DNA of 64,000 nt from positions 3,348,001 to 3,412,000 of the forward strand of contig OZ244811.1 of NCBI GenBank assembly GCA_965220105.1. Direction: 5' to 3'. The notes below the pieces were generated by a model that did no database searches, had not been told where the DNA came from, and saw nothing but the letters and a program-made list of their open reading frames with translations. Position 1 is the stretch's first letter; each line of letters begins with the position of its first letter. The stretch is from Bin87 sp965220105 (GTDB lineage: Bacteria; Chloroflexota; Dehalococcoidia; Lucifugimonadales; UBA3495). Shown one piece after another: positions 23,563 through 32,462 of this stretch. Made by a program: the position numbers and the translations under genes.

Positions 23563-24336
23563 ATGAAGATTGCCCGTTACCTCGCCCACGGCTCCGAACA
23601 CTTCGGCGTCGTCGACGGCGACCAGGTTACTGCCATCGAGGGCAGCGTCTTTGATTCTCCGGTCAAGCTGACTGACCACGTGCACAATCTATCCGACGTC
23701 AAGTTGCTGGCGCCGATTCAGCCCGGCAAAATCCTGGCCATGGGCCTGAATTACACCAGCCACGTCGGCGACCGGCCCGCCCCCGAATATCCGATGATCT
23801 TCCACAAGACCCCCACCAGCGTCATCGGCCCCGAGGAAGCCATCGTGCGGCCGAAGGAAGTGCAGCGGTTCGACGCCGAGGGCGAGATGGTCGTCGTCAT
23901 TAGGGATAACTGCAAGTACGTGTCCAAGGCCGACGCGCTGAATCACGTGCTTGGCTACACCTGCGGCAACGACGTGAGCGCCCGGGACTGGCAGCAGAAA
24001 GACCGCCGGGAGAACAACTCCGACTGGTGGCGCGCCAAGTCCGCCGACACCTTCTCCCCCATGGGCCCCTGGATCGAAACCGAAGCCGACCCCCACGCCC
24101 AGCACCTGCGGACGCGGGTCAACGGCAACGAGGAGCAGAACGAGACCACGGCGCACCTCATCTTTGACGTGCCGACGATGATCGAGTTCATCACCAAATA
24201 CGTGACCCTGGAGGCCGGCGACTGCATCTTTACCGGCACGCCCGGCACCACCCAGGATATGGCCGACGGCTCCGTCTGCGAGATCGACATTAGCGGGATC
24301 GGCGTGCTGCGAAACCCGGTGAAACTGGAGAGCTGA
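23563..24336 (+). CDS. Fumarylacetoacetate hydrolase (FAH) family protein
   Basis: ILAMGLNYTSHVGDRPAPEYP, then KTPTSVIGPEEAIVRPKE, and FDAEGEMVVVI with the metal-binding Glu pair define the FAH C-terminal fold. GNDVSARDWQ and IFTGTPGTTQDMADG complete the active site. At 257 residues it matches the bacterial group that includes acylpyruvases, oxaloacetate decarboxylases and 5-oxopent-3-ene-1,2,5-tricarboxylate decarboxylases. AGGAGG precedes the ATG by 12 bases. The HpaB-type monooxygenase at 33086 could feed an aromatic meta-cleavage route ending in such an enzyme, but they are 9 kb apart, so this is speculation. Confidence 0.87.
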   Translation: MKIARYLAHGSEHFGVVDGDQVTAIEGSVFDSPVKLTDHVHNLSDVKLLAPIQPGKILAMGLNYTSHVGDRPAPEYPMIFHKTPTSVIGPEEAIVRPKEVQRFDAEGEMVVVIRDNCKYVSKADALNHVLGYTCGNDVSARDWQQKDRRENNSDWWRAKSADTFSPMGPWIETEADPHAQHLRTRVNGNEEQNETTAHLIFDVPTMIEFITKYVTLEAGDCIFTGTPGTTQDMADGSVCEIDISGIGVLRNPVKLES

Positions 24337-24358
24337 GCGAACAGTTCCAGTGCGAGGG

Positions 24359-24443
24359 TTTCACCCTCACCCCAGCCCTCTCCCATCAAGGAAGAGGGGG
24401 TATCTCTTGCTTGGTTCAACCCCTCTCCCGCGTGGAGAGGGGT
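24359..24443. repeat. Two family-A palindromic repeats
   Basis: A full copy at 24359-24400 and a short hairpin CCCCTCTCCC/GGAGAGGGG at 24419-24443 separate two convergent genes. Confidence 0.65.
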
Positions 24444-24446
24444 GCT

Positions 24447-25601
24447 TTATTTTGCGGGGTAGGGGTATTGCAGGTGGCCGTCGGCGGATTCCGGGGGCCA
24501 GACGACGACCTTGCCTCCGTTTTGCCGCTGCACCAGGGCCACGGAGCGGCCCACCTGCCGGCCGGCTTCGTCAATGCGAAAACGGCCGTAGAAGGTGGTG
24601 AAGTCCAGGGCACCAGCGACTTCTCGCAGGGCGGTTTCGTCCACCGTGCCAGTCTCCTGGACGCAGCGTTCGGCGACCAGTCCGGCGGCGAGCGCCTGGG
24701 CCATGGGGTAGTCGACCGCAACTCCCGATGCGCTGGCGGTATTTTGCAGTATGGTCAACGCCTGCATGGCGTCCGGACCGAAGTCGGGGTGCGCCACACT
24801 GACGGCTGGCTCCCACTGGCTGGGGCCAATGAACCCATCGGCTGCGTTGCCCAGGGCGTCGGCAAATTCGCTGACGGGAGTTGCCACCACCACCGCCAGG
24901 CCGATGCGCGGCGCGGTGGGCAGGTTGACCAACGCCTGCGCCAGGGCGATATCGTGGCGGATGCGGCCCACCGAGACCAGCAGGTCGGGCTCCTGTGCGG
25001 CGATGGCGCGGGCGATTTCGCGGAAGTGATGTTGAGAGGGACGGTACCGCAATTCCAGGGTCGTGGTAAATCCCAGTTCGCGGGCCACCGCTTCCACGCC
25101 GCGGGTCACCGTTCTGGCAAAGGCGCCGGTGTCGATACGGACGTGGACCATCGTGCTCGCTTCGGGGTCGGCGTGACGGGCCAACGCGGGCGCGCCGACC
25201 AGGTAACGATCGGCGGGCGTGAGGATGCCGACGACGTTGCGATAGCCACGGGCGTAAAGCGCATCGCCGGCGCCGCCGTGGTTCCACATCAACCTACCGT
25301 GCGACTCCGCGACTTCCGCCACCGCGGTGGTGAGTCCAGCGGAATACGGACCAAAGAACAGGTCGACGCTATCACCGGTGATCAGCCGCTCTGCAGCGCG
25401 GCGGGCGCCGTCGGCCATGCTTTCATCGTCCAGGTACGTCAGGGCGAGCGGATGCTGGCGTGCCCCGACGTGGAGGCCGCCGCCGGCGTTGACGTGGTCA
25501 ACCCACGCCTGCACCCCGGCCAGCGCCTGCCGCCCCTGGGTAGCGAACTGCCCGGTGAGGGAAACCGGGATTCCAACTTTGATGGTGGATGGGGTTATCA
25601 T
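24447..25601 (-). CDS. Branched-chain-amino-acid-type (Peripla_BP_6) substrate-binding protein, no signal peptide
   Basis: The protein begins IKVGIPVSLTGQFATQGRQA, the start of the mature LivJ-like domain, and continues with AAERLITGDSVDLFFGPYSAG and AVSVAHPDFGPDAMQAL, with a final FYGRFRIDEAGRQVG strand. The fold is a type I periplasmic binding protein that would bind amides or amino acids; the AmiC/FmdD-type group is close. No signal sequence or lipobox precedes the mature start and no permease genes are adjacent. It may be a cytoplasmic sensor, or the true start may be elsewhere. ATG at 25601 is the only start near the domain boundary. Confidence 0.78.
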   Translation of the reverse strand: MITPSTIKVGIPVSLTGQFATQGRQALAGVQAWVDHVNAGGGLHVGARQHPLALTYLDDESMADGARRAAERLITGDSVDLFFGPYSAGLTTAVAEVAESHGRLMWNHGGAGDALYARGYRNVVGILTPADRYLVGAPALARHADPEASTMVHVRIDTGAFARTVTRGVEAVARELGFTTTLELRYRPSQHHFREIARAIAAQEPDLLVSVGRIRHDIALAQALVNLPTAPRIGLAVVVATPVSEFADALGNAADGFIGPSQWEPAVSVAHPDFGPDAMQALTILQNTASASGVAVDYPMAQALAAGLVAERCVQETGTVDETALREVAGALDFTTFYGRFRIDEAGRQVGRSVALVQRQNGGKVVVWPPESADGHLQYPYPAK

Positions 25602-25744
25602 GGAGCAAGTTTATCATTCCTCGTCCCAGATGCCCTCAGGCCTGGGGCGCGGCGCCGGGATTACCACGTCGCTGCGCCCTGATCGGGCGCATCCTGCTTC
25701 CGACGATTTCAACCGTACCCTCGGCGAGAGAGGGGACTGAACGA

Positions 25745-25785
25745 TTTCACCCTCACCCTAGCCCTCTCCCATCAAGGGAGAGGGG
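25745..25785. repeat. Family-A palindromic repeat
   Basis: TTTCACCCTCACCCTAGCC, then CTCTCCC paired with GGGAGAGGGG, just before the FIST gene stop. Confidence 0.65.
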
Positions 25786-25800
25786 ACTGGACGACGCGCG

Positions 25801-26991
25801 TCAGATGCGCGGGCGGAAGATGCCGAAGCTGCTGGTGTAGCCGTGCAGGAAGGTGGTACCGCTCACCGGGCCGATTTCGCCGTTGCAGAAGAAGCCGCCC
25901 AGCGGTACCGCCTCGCCAACCTTGTCGTGGAAAACTTCGGTGTCGTGGTTGGATTTGCCGTAGAGGTACTTGCCCCTACCCAGGCACGAGAACAGCAGCG
26001 CGCCGTGGGCCGGGTTCTCCCGGTTGTCGGTGGCGTAGCGTTCCAGGACGGCGGTGAGGTCTTCGGCAGAGGTGTCGGCGTCGCGCAGGTGGAACTGCAC
26101 CAGCTGGCCCTCCTTCAGCATCTCGCCGATGGCCAGGACGCCGCTGCGCTGGTCCATGCCCATGACGTTGCGGATGAGGAAGTCGCCCTGCTGGGGTTCG
26201 TCGATGAGGGCGTCCATTACCACGCCGAGGAACAGGGAATTCTGCATCAGGTCCCGATCGCGCTGGTCGGCTTGCTGGAACAGGCTGCGCAGCACGTCGA
26301 GGGGCTGCTTTCCGTCCAGTTCCACCAGGAAATTGCGGTCGCTCTTGGTGATGTGCATGGGTGCGCCGATGGGTCGGCAACCCTGGGCCACCACGGTTTC
26401 GACCACGATGTTGCCCGACAGCGCCACGCCGACGGCTCCCGAGTCGTGGTACTGCTGGCCGAGAAACAGGCCGTTCTGGCGGGCGCCCTGGGCGGCGCTG
26501 GCCAGCCCGCCGATCTTGGCGGCGCTGGGGAAGGCGTAGTCCATGCCCAGCAGCAGGTTCTGCGCCGGGAAGGACATGGGGTCGGCCAGCAGGACGAACT
26601 GGGGCTCCTCGTCGGGGCTGACGCCCAGCGCTTCGTGCCACTTGTCGGGCGGCGCATCCATGTCAGGCAGCACATCGCCTTCCAGGCGGATGGGCTGGAT
26701 ATGGACGCCGGGCAGGCTGGCGGCGGTCAGCGATACCGCCGGCTCCTGCTCGATTTCGGCGCCGCCGCCGATGATGCCACCGCCAGAGCAGCCCAGCGCC
26801 AGCACTTGTGGGCCCAGCAGCTCGGCGACTATGGCCGGCAGCTCCGGGTAATCGGAAGCGTACTCGGAGGAGGCAAATACCACCGCCAGGTCGGGAGCGG
26901 TGTCGCCCAGGTTTGTGCGGATGGAGGCGGCGCATTCTTCCAGCGCCTGCCGCAGGGTGGTTGCTTGGGAAAGTGCAGAAGCCCACTGCAT
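25801..26991 (-). CDS. FIST-domain signal transduction protein (FIST N and C domains)
   Basis: The N-terminal part has LAVVFASSEYASDYPELPAI and LGCSGGGIIGGGAEIE, the FIST_N core with its cysteine-glycine motif. The C-terminal FIST_C region has GALLFSCLGRGKYLYG and PLGGFFCNGEIGPVSGTTFL, the usual closing block. The family is thought to bind small ligands such as amino acids as an input domain; here it is stand-alone. GAGGTG lies 6 bases before the ATG at 26991; ATGs further upstream are not supported. No kinase or cyclase partner is adjacent. Confidence 0.88.
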   Translation of the reverse strand: MQWASALSQATTLRQALEECAASIRTNLGDTAPDLAVVFASSEYASDYPELPAIVAELLGPQVLALGCSGGGIIGGGAEIEQEPAVSLTAASLPGVHIQPIRLEGDVLPDMDAPPDKWHEALGVSPDEEPQFVLLADPMSFPAQNLLLGMDYAFPSAAKIGGLASAAQGARQNGLFLGQQYHDSGAVGVALSGNIVVETVVAQGCRPIGAPMHITKSDRNFLVELDGKQPLDVLRSLFQQADQRDRDLMQNSLFLGVVMDALIDEPQQGDFLIRNVMGMDQRSGVLAIGEMLKEGQLVQFHLRDADTSAEDLTAVLERYATDNRENPAHGALLFSCLGRGKYLYGKSNHDTEVFHDKVGEAVPLGGFFCNGEIGPVSGTTFLHGYTSSFGIFRPRI

Positions 26992-27054
26992 AATCATCAC
27001 CTCGTGGACGCAAAGTCGGGCTCTCTGAAAGGTGCCTGAGTATAGCATAGGAAG

Positions 27055-27213
27055 ACCCCCTGTCCCCTAGTGGGAGAGGGCTGGGGTGAGGGGGAGACGA
27101 CCGGCGAGAAGGAAATCACCCTCACCCTGACCCTCTCCCACCAGGGGAGAGGGGAGTACCCCGTTGCGACAAAAAGCCCCTCTCCCACTGGGAGAGGGGT
27201 TGGGTTGAGGGGC
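27055..27213. repeat. Cluster of three family-A palindromic repeats
   Basis: Copies at about 27055-27094, 27115-27154 and 27175-27213 alternate in orientation and occupy most of the 315-base gap between the divergent FIST and ThDP genes. The only other signal in the gap is the AGGAGG of the next gene. Confidence 0.75.
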
Positions 27214-27306
27214 GGTCCCCCGGTTGACGGTTTGGTTGGCAGCAAGTATATGTTTGGCAGGCGTTTGCGATGGCAGATGCCGCGATGAATCAGGAGGACA
27301 CCTACT

Positions 27307-27816
27307 ATGGCCGAACTTAGCCCCACCCGCGTGCTGGAGGAGTTGAAGAAGAACGGCGCCACCCACGTGGTGTGGCTGCCCGATAGCGAGACTAACTTCC
27401 TTTACGTGCTGATGCGCGACGAACCCACCATCGACCTGGTGCCCGTCAGCCGGGAGGGCCATGCCTTCTCCACGGCGGCCGGGCTGGCGGCCGGGGGCAA
27501 GAAACCCGTCATCCTCATCCAGAACACCGGCATGATGGAGTCGGGGGACTCGCTGCGGGGTTGGGGTCTGGGCATGAACGTGCCCGTCGTGATGATGGTG
27601 GGCTACCGGGGCTGGACGCGCCACGGCGTCATCACCGACACCGCGGCGTTCTACACCGAACGGTTCCTGCACGCCTTCAATATCAACTACTACCTGGTGG
27701 AGTCGGACGAGGATGCCGATCGCATCTCGGTGGCCTTCGCCGAGGCGGCCCGGAATAAGCGCCCGGTGGCAGTCCTAGTGGGCGACGAGTACCACGGCTT
27801 CAACGTCAGCCGCTAG
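27307..27816 (+). CDS. ThDP enzyme, pyrimidine-binding subunit (sulfopyruvate/phosphonopyruvate decarboxylase alpha-like)
   Basis: The 169-residue protein is a free-standing Pyr domain like ComD. VPVSREGHAFSTAAGLAAGG carries the catalytic Glu that activates thiamine diphosphate, followed by PVILIQNTGMMESGDSLRGW and VPVVMMVGYRGW. It pairs with the PP-domain protein at 27958 to form the active sites at the subunit interface. ComDE decarboxylates sulfopyruvate in coenzyme M synthesis; relatives act on phosphonopyruvate or other 2-oxoacids. AGGAGG lies 10 bases before the ATG. In a non-methanogen the substrate is uncertain. Confidence 0.85.
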   Translation: MAELSPTRVLEELKKNGATHVVWLPDSETNFLYVLMRDEPTIDLVPVSREGHAFSTAAGLAAGGKKPVILIQNTGMMESGDSLRGWGLGMNVPVVMMVGYRGWTRHGVITDTAAFYTERFLHAFNINYYLVESDEDADRISVAFAEAARNKRPVAVLVGDEYHGFNVSR

Positions 27817-27839
27817 GATGATCGCCGCTGCTCTGGCCG

Positions 27840-27921
27840 AAGAGGGCTGGGGTGAGGGGGAGCCGGATGGCCGGCAGGAAATCACCCTCACCCTAACACT
27901 CTCCCATCGAGGGAGAGGGGA
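27840..27921. repeat. Family-A palindromic repeats between the two ThDP subunit genes
   Basis: A half copy (GGCTGGGGTGAGGGGG) and a full copy (27881-27921, CTCCC paired with GGGAG) separate the subunit genes. They may alter the ratio of the two subunits by acting on transcription or mRNA decay. Confidence 0.6.
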
Positions 27922-27957
27922 TTGAAAAGGAAGGGGATAGCAAAGGAAGTGACCAAT

Positions 27958-28545
27958 ATGATGAAGACGGCGGAAATGCTGGAGATTTTCAACAAGCAAC
28001 GCGGCGATGCCATCGTGATTCCGGGGCGCGGCGGACGGTACTGGGTGGAGCTGAGCGACCAACCCGACCGGGACCTGCCGTTGGGCGATCCGGCGATGGG
28101 CGGCCATGCGTCGTTTGCGCTGGGTCTGGCGCTGGCGATACCCGACCAGCGGGTGGTGCTGTTCGACTCGGAGGGCGACGTGTTGATGGGCATGGGCGCG
28201 CTGCCCACCATCGCGGAGAAGGCGCCCGAGAATCTGTACCACTTCATGCTGGACAACGGGGTGTACGCCACCACCGGCGGCCAACCGGTGCCCAACGCTG
28301 AAGCAATTGAGTACGACGTAGTGGCCCAGGGTTGCGGCTATCCGGCGACTTACTCCATCGACAACCTGGAGGACTTCGCCAACCAGATCGCGGAAATTCT
28401 GAGCCAGCCGGGTCCGGTGTTCGTGGCCCTCAAAATCGACCCGGAGATCATCAACGAACCCATCAACGCTCGCCCCCAATGGCAGCGCAAGACGCGCAAC
28501 CAGGCCGTGGCCGACCTGCAGGCCGAACTGGGGATTGGGGGGTGA
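27958..28545 (+). CDS. ThDP enzyme, pyrophosphate-binding subunit (sulfopyruvate/phosphonopyruvate decarboxylase beta-like)
   Basis: The 195-residue PP domain has MGGHASFALGLALAIPDQRV, then VLFDSEGDVLMGMGALPTIA, and YHFMLDNGVYATTGGQPVPN, which align with ComE. The metal-binding motif is SEG where the family normally has GDG, so the Mg-ligand Asp is replaced by Glu; the downstream Asn is kept. GGAAG lies 9-12 bases before the ATGs at 27958 and 27961. The protein would form a heterooligomer with the 27307 product. The altered motif may weaken or tune cofactor binding. Confidence 0.84.
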   Translation: MMKTAEMLEIFNKQRGDAIVIPGRGGRYWVELSDQPDRDLPLGDPAMGGHASFALGLALAIPDQRVVLFDSEGDVLMGMGALPTIAEKAPENLYHFMLDNGVYATTGGQPVPNAEAIEYDVVAQGCGYPATYSIDNLEDFANQIAEILSQPGPVFVALKIDPEIINEPINARPQWQRKTRNQAVADLQAELGIGG

Positions 28546-28569
28546 TCAATCTGAAATCCCGCCGAATCG

Positions 28570-29982
28570 ATGAGTCCGCGATACCATAGCACAGCGTCTT
28601 TACGGGTTCACCAGATGACGAACGCTAGTACCTCCACCCAGTTCGGGCTCGAACCGAACGCGATCATATTGGTCGACAGAGATTCGGACCTTGCCTATGG
28701 TTGGCCTACCCCAACCGATGATCAGGCGTCGGGAAGCGCATCCATGATTGACGTTGCGGGCGTGACGCCCGCCGATGTTAGCGATGCCTTTGCAAAATTG
28801 GCAGACGCGATCGAATTGAATCCCGACGATCCGCTGCCATATTTTGATCGGGGCAACTTGCGGGCTGATCGTGGCGATTACTACCGGGCCATAGGTGACT
28901 ATGACCGGGCCATCGAATTAGCGCCAGATTTCGTCGAAGCGTACCGGAATCGCGGGAATCTGCGTGCTCGAATGGGAGAGAGCGGACCTGCGATTGCCGA
29001 TGGCGAAAGAGCGATTCTGTTGGATCCAGTTTCGCCCGGAGGATACTGCATACGAGGTTTAGCTCGCCACCAAAACGGTGACTATGTAGGAGCCATCGCC
29101 GATTACAATCGGGCGCTGGAACTTGATCCGAACGTTGCAGTAACCCATGCCAATAGAGGCAAATCGTTCAGCTTTTTAGGAAATTACGAAGCCGCCATAT
29201 CCGATTTCGATCAGTCCATCAATTTAGATAGCGGGATAGCAGCTTCTTACTTTAACCGGGGTAACGCATGGCGGCGCGCGGGCCACGACCAGCAAGCCAT
29301 TGTCGATTACAGTCGAGCCATAGAGCTGGATCACGGCTATTATGCAGCTTTCTACAATCGTGGTAATGCCCTGGTCAGGACAGGCGACTTTGACTCTGCG
29401 CTGAAAGATTTCCACCGCGCCATCGACCTGAATGTTGAATCTCCAGAACCTTATCGCAGTCGCGGCGTTTGTTACGCGATACAAGGCCAGCACGCATTGG
29501 CAATCGCAAACTATGACCAAGTTTTGAAATTGGACCGGAATAATGCTCAGGTTTATTGCTTGAGGGGCCTAGCAAAAGAAGAGCGCGGAGAATACGACGG
29601 TGCAATCGCAGATTTTGTCCGTGCTATCCGATTGAATCTTGCCGCTCCGGGGGATATCCCGCTCGACACTGGGCTGCGTCCTCTGACCACGGTAGAACCG
29701 AGCTTGGCGTTTCAAATCACGCTCGAAGAAGCGGAAGATACATACCATGTGGTTTATTCGCCTTGGGAAGATCTAGGGGCGGCGACGTTTGGATATTCCG
29801 AGGCAGAGGCCGTTCAAAAAATCAAAGAAGTATTAGCTATGATTCTAGAAGAGGTTGTACGCGGGGAATTGTCCTGGGATAAAGTTGTTGCCCGCGGGGG
29901 GTTGCCTACAGCCGGTGATATCTCGGTGTTGGCAAACGACGACAACACCCGAGTAATCAGGGTGCCCGTCGTTATTGATTAG
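28570..29982 (+). CDS. Tetratricopeptide-repeat protein with C-terminal HicB-like domain
   Basis: After about 85 residues of unclear fold, eight 34-residue TPRs run from about residue 88 to 359; each has the Y..RG......G....AI.DY..AI.L pattern. From about 379 to 435 the sequence ITLEEAEDTYHVVYSPWEDL followed by GYSEAEAVQKIKEVLAMILE resembles the partial RNase-H-like fold of HicB antitoxins. A hicA toxin gene starts 21 bases downstream. This suggests an antitoxin fused to a peptide-binding scaffold. The codons are more AT-rich than the surroundings, a hint of transfer. Starts at 28615 or 28744 are equally possible; none has a clear ribosome-binding site. The HicB call is by pattern and position. 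Confidence 0.72.
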   Translation: MSPRYHSTASLRVHQMTNASTSTQFGLEPNAIILVDRDSDLAYGWPTPTDDQASGSASMIDVAGVTPADVSDAFAKLADAIELNPDDPLPYFDRGNLRADRGDYYRAIGDYDRAIELAPDFVEAYRNRGNLRARMGESGPAIADGERAILLDPVSPGGYCIRGLARHQNGDYVGAIADYNRALELDPNVAVTHANRGKSFSFLGNYEAAISDFDQSINLDSGIAASYFNRGNAWRRAGHDQQAIVDYSRAIELDHGYYAAFYNRGNALVRTGDFDSALKDFHRAIDLNVESPEPYRSRGVCYAIQGQHALAIANYDQVLKLDRNNAQVYCLRGLAKEERGEYDGAIADFVRAIRLNLAAPGDIPLDTGLRPLTTVEPSLAFQITLEEAEDTYHVVYSPWEDLGAATFGYSEAEAVQKIKEVLAMILEEVVRGELSWDKVVARGGLPTAGDISVLANDDNTRVIRVPVVID

Positions 29983-30003
29983 TGATCCCTGACTAAAACC
30001 GGC

Positions 30004-30258
30004 ATGCCCATCGACTACAGCCGGCTCAGGTCCCTCACTGGTAGACAAATCGAAAACGCCCTCCTTCGTGACGGTTTCGAACTGGTGCGTCAGCGGGGCA
30101 GCCATCGCAGGTTCCGGGACGGAGCGACCGGCAGGGTTGTAACGGTTGCGGTTCGGGGCGGTGATACTTTCAAAACCCCGACATTACGCAGCATTATAGA
30201 GATTCAAGCGCAATGGCGCAGGGCCGATCTGGTGCGGCTGGGGCTGATTGACAATTAG
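30004..30258 (+). CDS. hicA: HicA family toxin (YcfA-like mRNA interferase)
   Basis: The 84-residue protein shows LTGRQIENALLRDGFELVRQ, then RGSHRRFRDGATGRVVTVAV, and TLRSIIEIQAQ, the double-stranded-RNA-binding-like fold of HicA with its catalytic His in GSHRRF. HicA cleaves mRNA until bound by HicB. A usual small hicB gene is missing; instead the upstream TPR protein ends in a HicB-like domain. The order antitoxin-like then toxin is the reverse of most hicAB loci, though known. No clear ribosome-binding site precedes the ATG, which suggests low or coupled translation. Confidence 0.85.
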   Translation: MPIDYSRLRSLTGRQIENALLRDGFELVRQRGSHRRFRDGATGRVVTVAVRGGDTFKTPTLRSIIEIQAQWRRADLVRLGLIDN

Positions 30259-30280
30259 TGGGCGCTGGCGCCGGGCATTT

Positions 30281-30345
30281 TTCACCCTCACCCCCGGGTC
30301 GAGCCCGGCGCAGGCTCTAAACCTATCCCATCAAGGGGGAGGAGA
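30281..30345. repeat. Family-A palindromic repeat with an internal insertion
   Basis: TTCACCCTCACCC at the left and ATCCCATCAAGGGGGAGG at the right are family-A arms. Between them lies an extra hairpin (CCCGGGTCGAGCCCGG). Confidence 0.5.
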
Positions 30346-30363
30346 TTTTTGCTGGGGCGGCAG

Positions 30364-31176
30364 TCAGGACTGCAAACCCAGGAACTCCCGCATCCTGTCG
30401 ACGCACCACTCCGGGTAAATTGCGTTGATGCCGTGGCCCAGGCCGGCGTAAACGGTTAGCTGGCTGTTGGGGATTTCGGCGGCCATAAACTGCTGCTGCT
30501 CCATGCTGGTGGTCAGCGACTCGTCGCCCGTCAGCAGCAGGGTGGGCACGGTGATGTCCTTCAGGTGCGGGCCGAAATCGAGGCTGTCCAGGTAGCGGTG
30601 CAGGGCCTGGCCGAACTCGGGATTGGTCTTGTCCATCTCCGCGATGTACCAGTCCTTCAGGCCCTCGGAGGCGTGGCGCATGTCCAGCCGGAAGTTGATG
30701 GTGGCCGCGCTCCACGCCCCGATGCCGCCTTGCTCCATGGTCGCCAGCCAGCTGCCGCCGGGCGTCTGATTCTCGCGGCGGGTGAGACGGCAGGGCGAGT
30801 TGCACAGCACCAGCGCGCGGCAGCGGTCGGGGTGGTCGTGGGCGAACTGCATCCCCATGATGCCGCCGAAGGACTCGCCGACGTAGACGGCTTTTTCCAC
30901 GCCCTCGTGGTCCAGGATGGCCAGTAGGTCGTCCATGAGCACGTCCAGGGTGGGCTGGTAGCGCTCGGCGTCGGCGGTGGATGCGCCCATGCCGCGCAGG
31001 TCGGGGCGGATGACCCGGTACTCGCGGCCCAGCAGGGGCGGCCAGTTGTACCAGAAGTTGCCGTTGCGGGAGAATCCGTGTTGCAGCACGATGGCGTCGG
31101 GGGACTTGCGCCAGGGGTCGGTGAAGTCGTCGAGGTAGTAGTGTAGTTGGGCGTGGGTGCGCTGGATGGTAGGCAT
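30364..31176 (-). CDS. Alpha/beta hydrolase fold protein
   Basis: The 270-residue protein shows AIVLQHGFSRNGNFWYNWPP (the HG oxyanion segment), VIRPDLRGMGAS, the nucleophile elbow VYVGESFGGIMG (Ser in GESFGG), a TLLLTGDES acid strand and LTVYAGLGHGIN with the catalytic His. Similarity is to esterases, C-C bond hydrolases and 3-oxoadipate enol-lactonases. The start at 31176 follows AGGAGCC at normal spacing. It is divergent from the histidine decarboxylase gene. The substrate is unknown. Confidence 0.87.
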   Translation of the reverse strand: MPTIQRTHAQLHYYLDDFTDPWRKSPDAIVLQHGFSRNGNFWYNWPPLLGREYRVIRPDLRGMGASTADAERYQPTLDVLMDDLLAILDHEGVEKAVYVGESFGGIMGMQFAHDHPDRCRALVLCNSPCRLTRRENQTPGGSWLATMEQGGIGAWSAATINFRLDMRHASEGLKDWYIAEMDKTNPEFGQALHRYLDSLDFGPHLKDITVPTLLLTGDESLTTSMEQQQFMAAEIPNSQLTVYAGLGHGINAIYPEWCVDRMREFLGLQS

Positions 31177-31299
31177 AGGTGGCTCCTGACCAGAGGCAGT
31201 TCAGGGTTTGCGGTTTGCGCTGATATACCATACCCTTGCGGCGGGTAGCAATTCGTCCCGTCGGCTGGCGCACGATAACCACAGGAGGAATCGAACCTA

Positions 31300-32462
31300 T
31301 GATCCCGGGCCCCGCAGCGACCGTCATACCGCAACCGGAAGTTCAGGAACGGCTGGACCGGCTGCTGCGCGGTATTCAGTCAACCGAGCAGCGTCAGATT
31401 GGCTATCCAACGAGCCAGAAATTCGACTACACGGCGCTGCTGCCTTTTCTGGACTACTCAATCAACAACGTGGGCGACCCATTTCACGATAGCAACTATC
31501 GAAGCAACACCCACGAAATCGAGCGGGAGGTCATCACGCATTTCGCCGGCCTGATGCGCATTGCGCCGGAAGAGGCGTGGGGCTACGTTACGTCCGGGGG
31601 CACGGAAGGCAATATGTACGGGCTGTACCTGGCCCGCGAATTGTTCCCCAATGCCATGTTCTACTTCTCCGAGGATACGCATTACAGTGTGCTGAAAAAC
31701 GTGCGGGTGCTGAACGTGCGGCACATTATGATCAGACGGCAGGAGAATGGGGAAATTGACTACGATGACCTCTACGAGATGATACGGGTCAATCGGGACT
31801 TGCCTGCCGTGATAATGGCCAATATCGGTACGACGATGCACGGGGCAGTGGACGACATCGGCCGGGTGCGGGGCATACTGCGCGACCTGGCCATTACCAG
31901 CTCCTACATCCACGCCGACGCCGCGCTCAGCGGCATGATTCTGCCCTTCGTAGCCGACCCGCAGCCCTATGGATTCGACGCCGGTATCGACAGCATATCG
32001 GTCAGCGGCCACAAACTTATTGGCGCGCCCTTGCCCTGCGGCGTGGTGCTGACGCGGCGGGCCTACGTGGAACGGGTGGGCCGGGCCATCGAGTACGTGG
32101 GCGTGGAAGATACCACGCTGTCGGGTTCCCGCAACGCCCTGACGCCCCTGATGCTGTGGTATGCCTTCGCGCAATACGGGGACGAAGGCTTTCGGGAACT
32201 GGTGGCCGGGATGCTGGACACCGCGGAGTATGCGGTGGGACAGTTCAATGAGCGGGGCATACCGGCCTGGCGGCACTGGAACTCGGTTACGGTCGTTTTC
32301 CCCAGGCCGCCGCAGGAAGTCTTTCGCAAGTGGCAGATTGCCCCCGAAGGCGATATTGCCCACATCATTACCATGCCGCACGTGACGTTGCAGATGATTG
32401 ACGAACTGGTGGCCGATTGCGCCGGAGCACCAGTCCCCTCTCCCTTGACGGGAGAGGGTTAG
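31300..32462 (+). CDS. hdc: Pyridoxal-phosphate-dependent histidine decarboxylase
   Basis: The sequence follows Gram-negative PLP histidine decarboxylases closely. EEAWGYVTSGGTEGNMYGLY binds the PLP phosphate, FSEDTHYSVLKNVRVL carries the ring-stacking His, IHADAALSGMILPFV the PLP-nitrogen Asp, and SVSGHKLIGAPLPCG the Schiff-base Lys. ALTPLMLWYA and PAWRHWNSVTVVFPRP also match. The reaction converts histidine to histamine; related enzymes occur in siderophore pathways. AGGAGG lies 10 bases before the ATG at 31300. The last residues (about PSPLTGEG) and the TAG stop come from a family-A repeat, so the native C-terminus has been replaced. No histidine/histamine antiporter is adjacent. Confidence 0.85.

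Noticed and set aside
22278..23654. 458-codon frame overlapping the MDR dehydrogenase
   Set aside because: Arg/Gly/His-rich translation in the wrong frame; the true gene in the same stretch has full family motifs.
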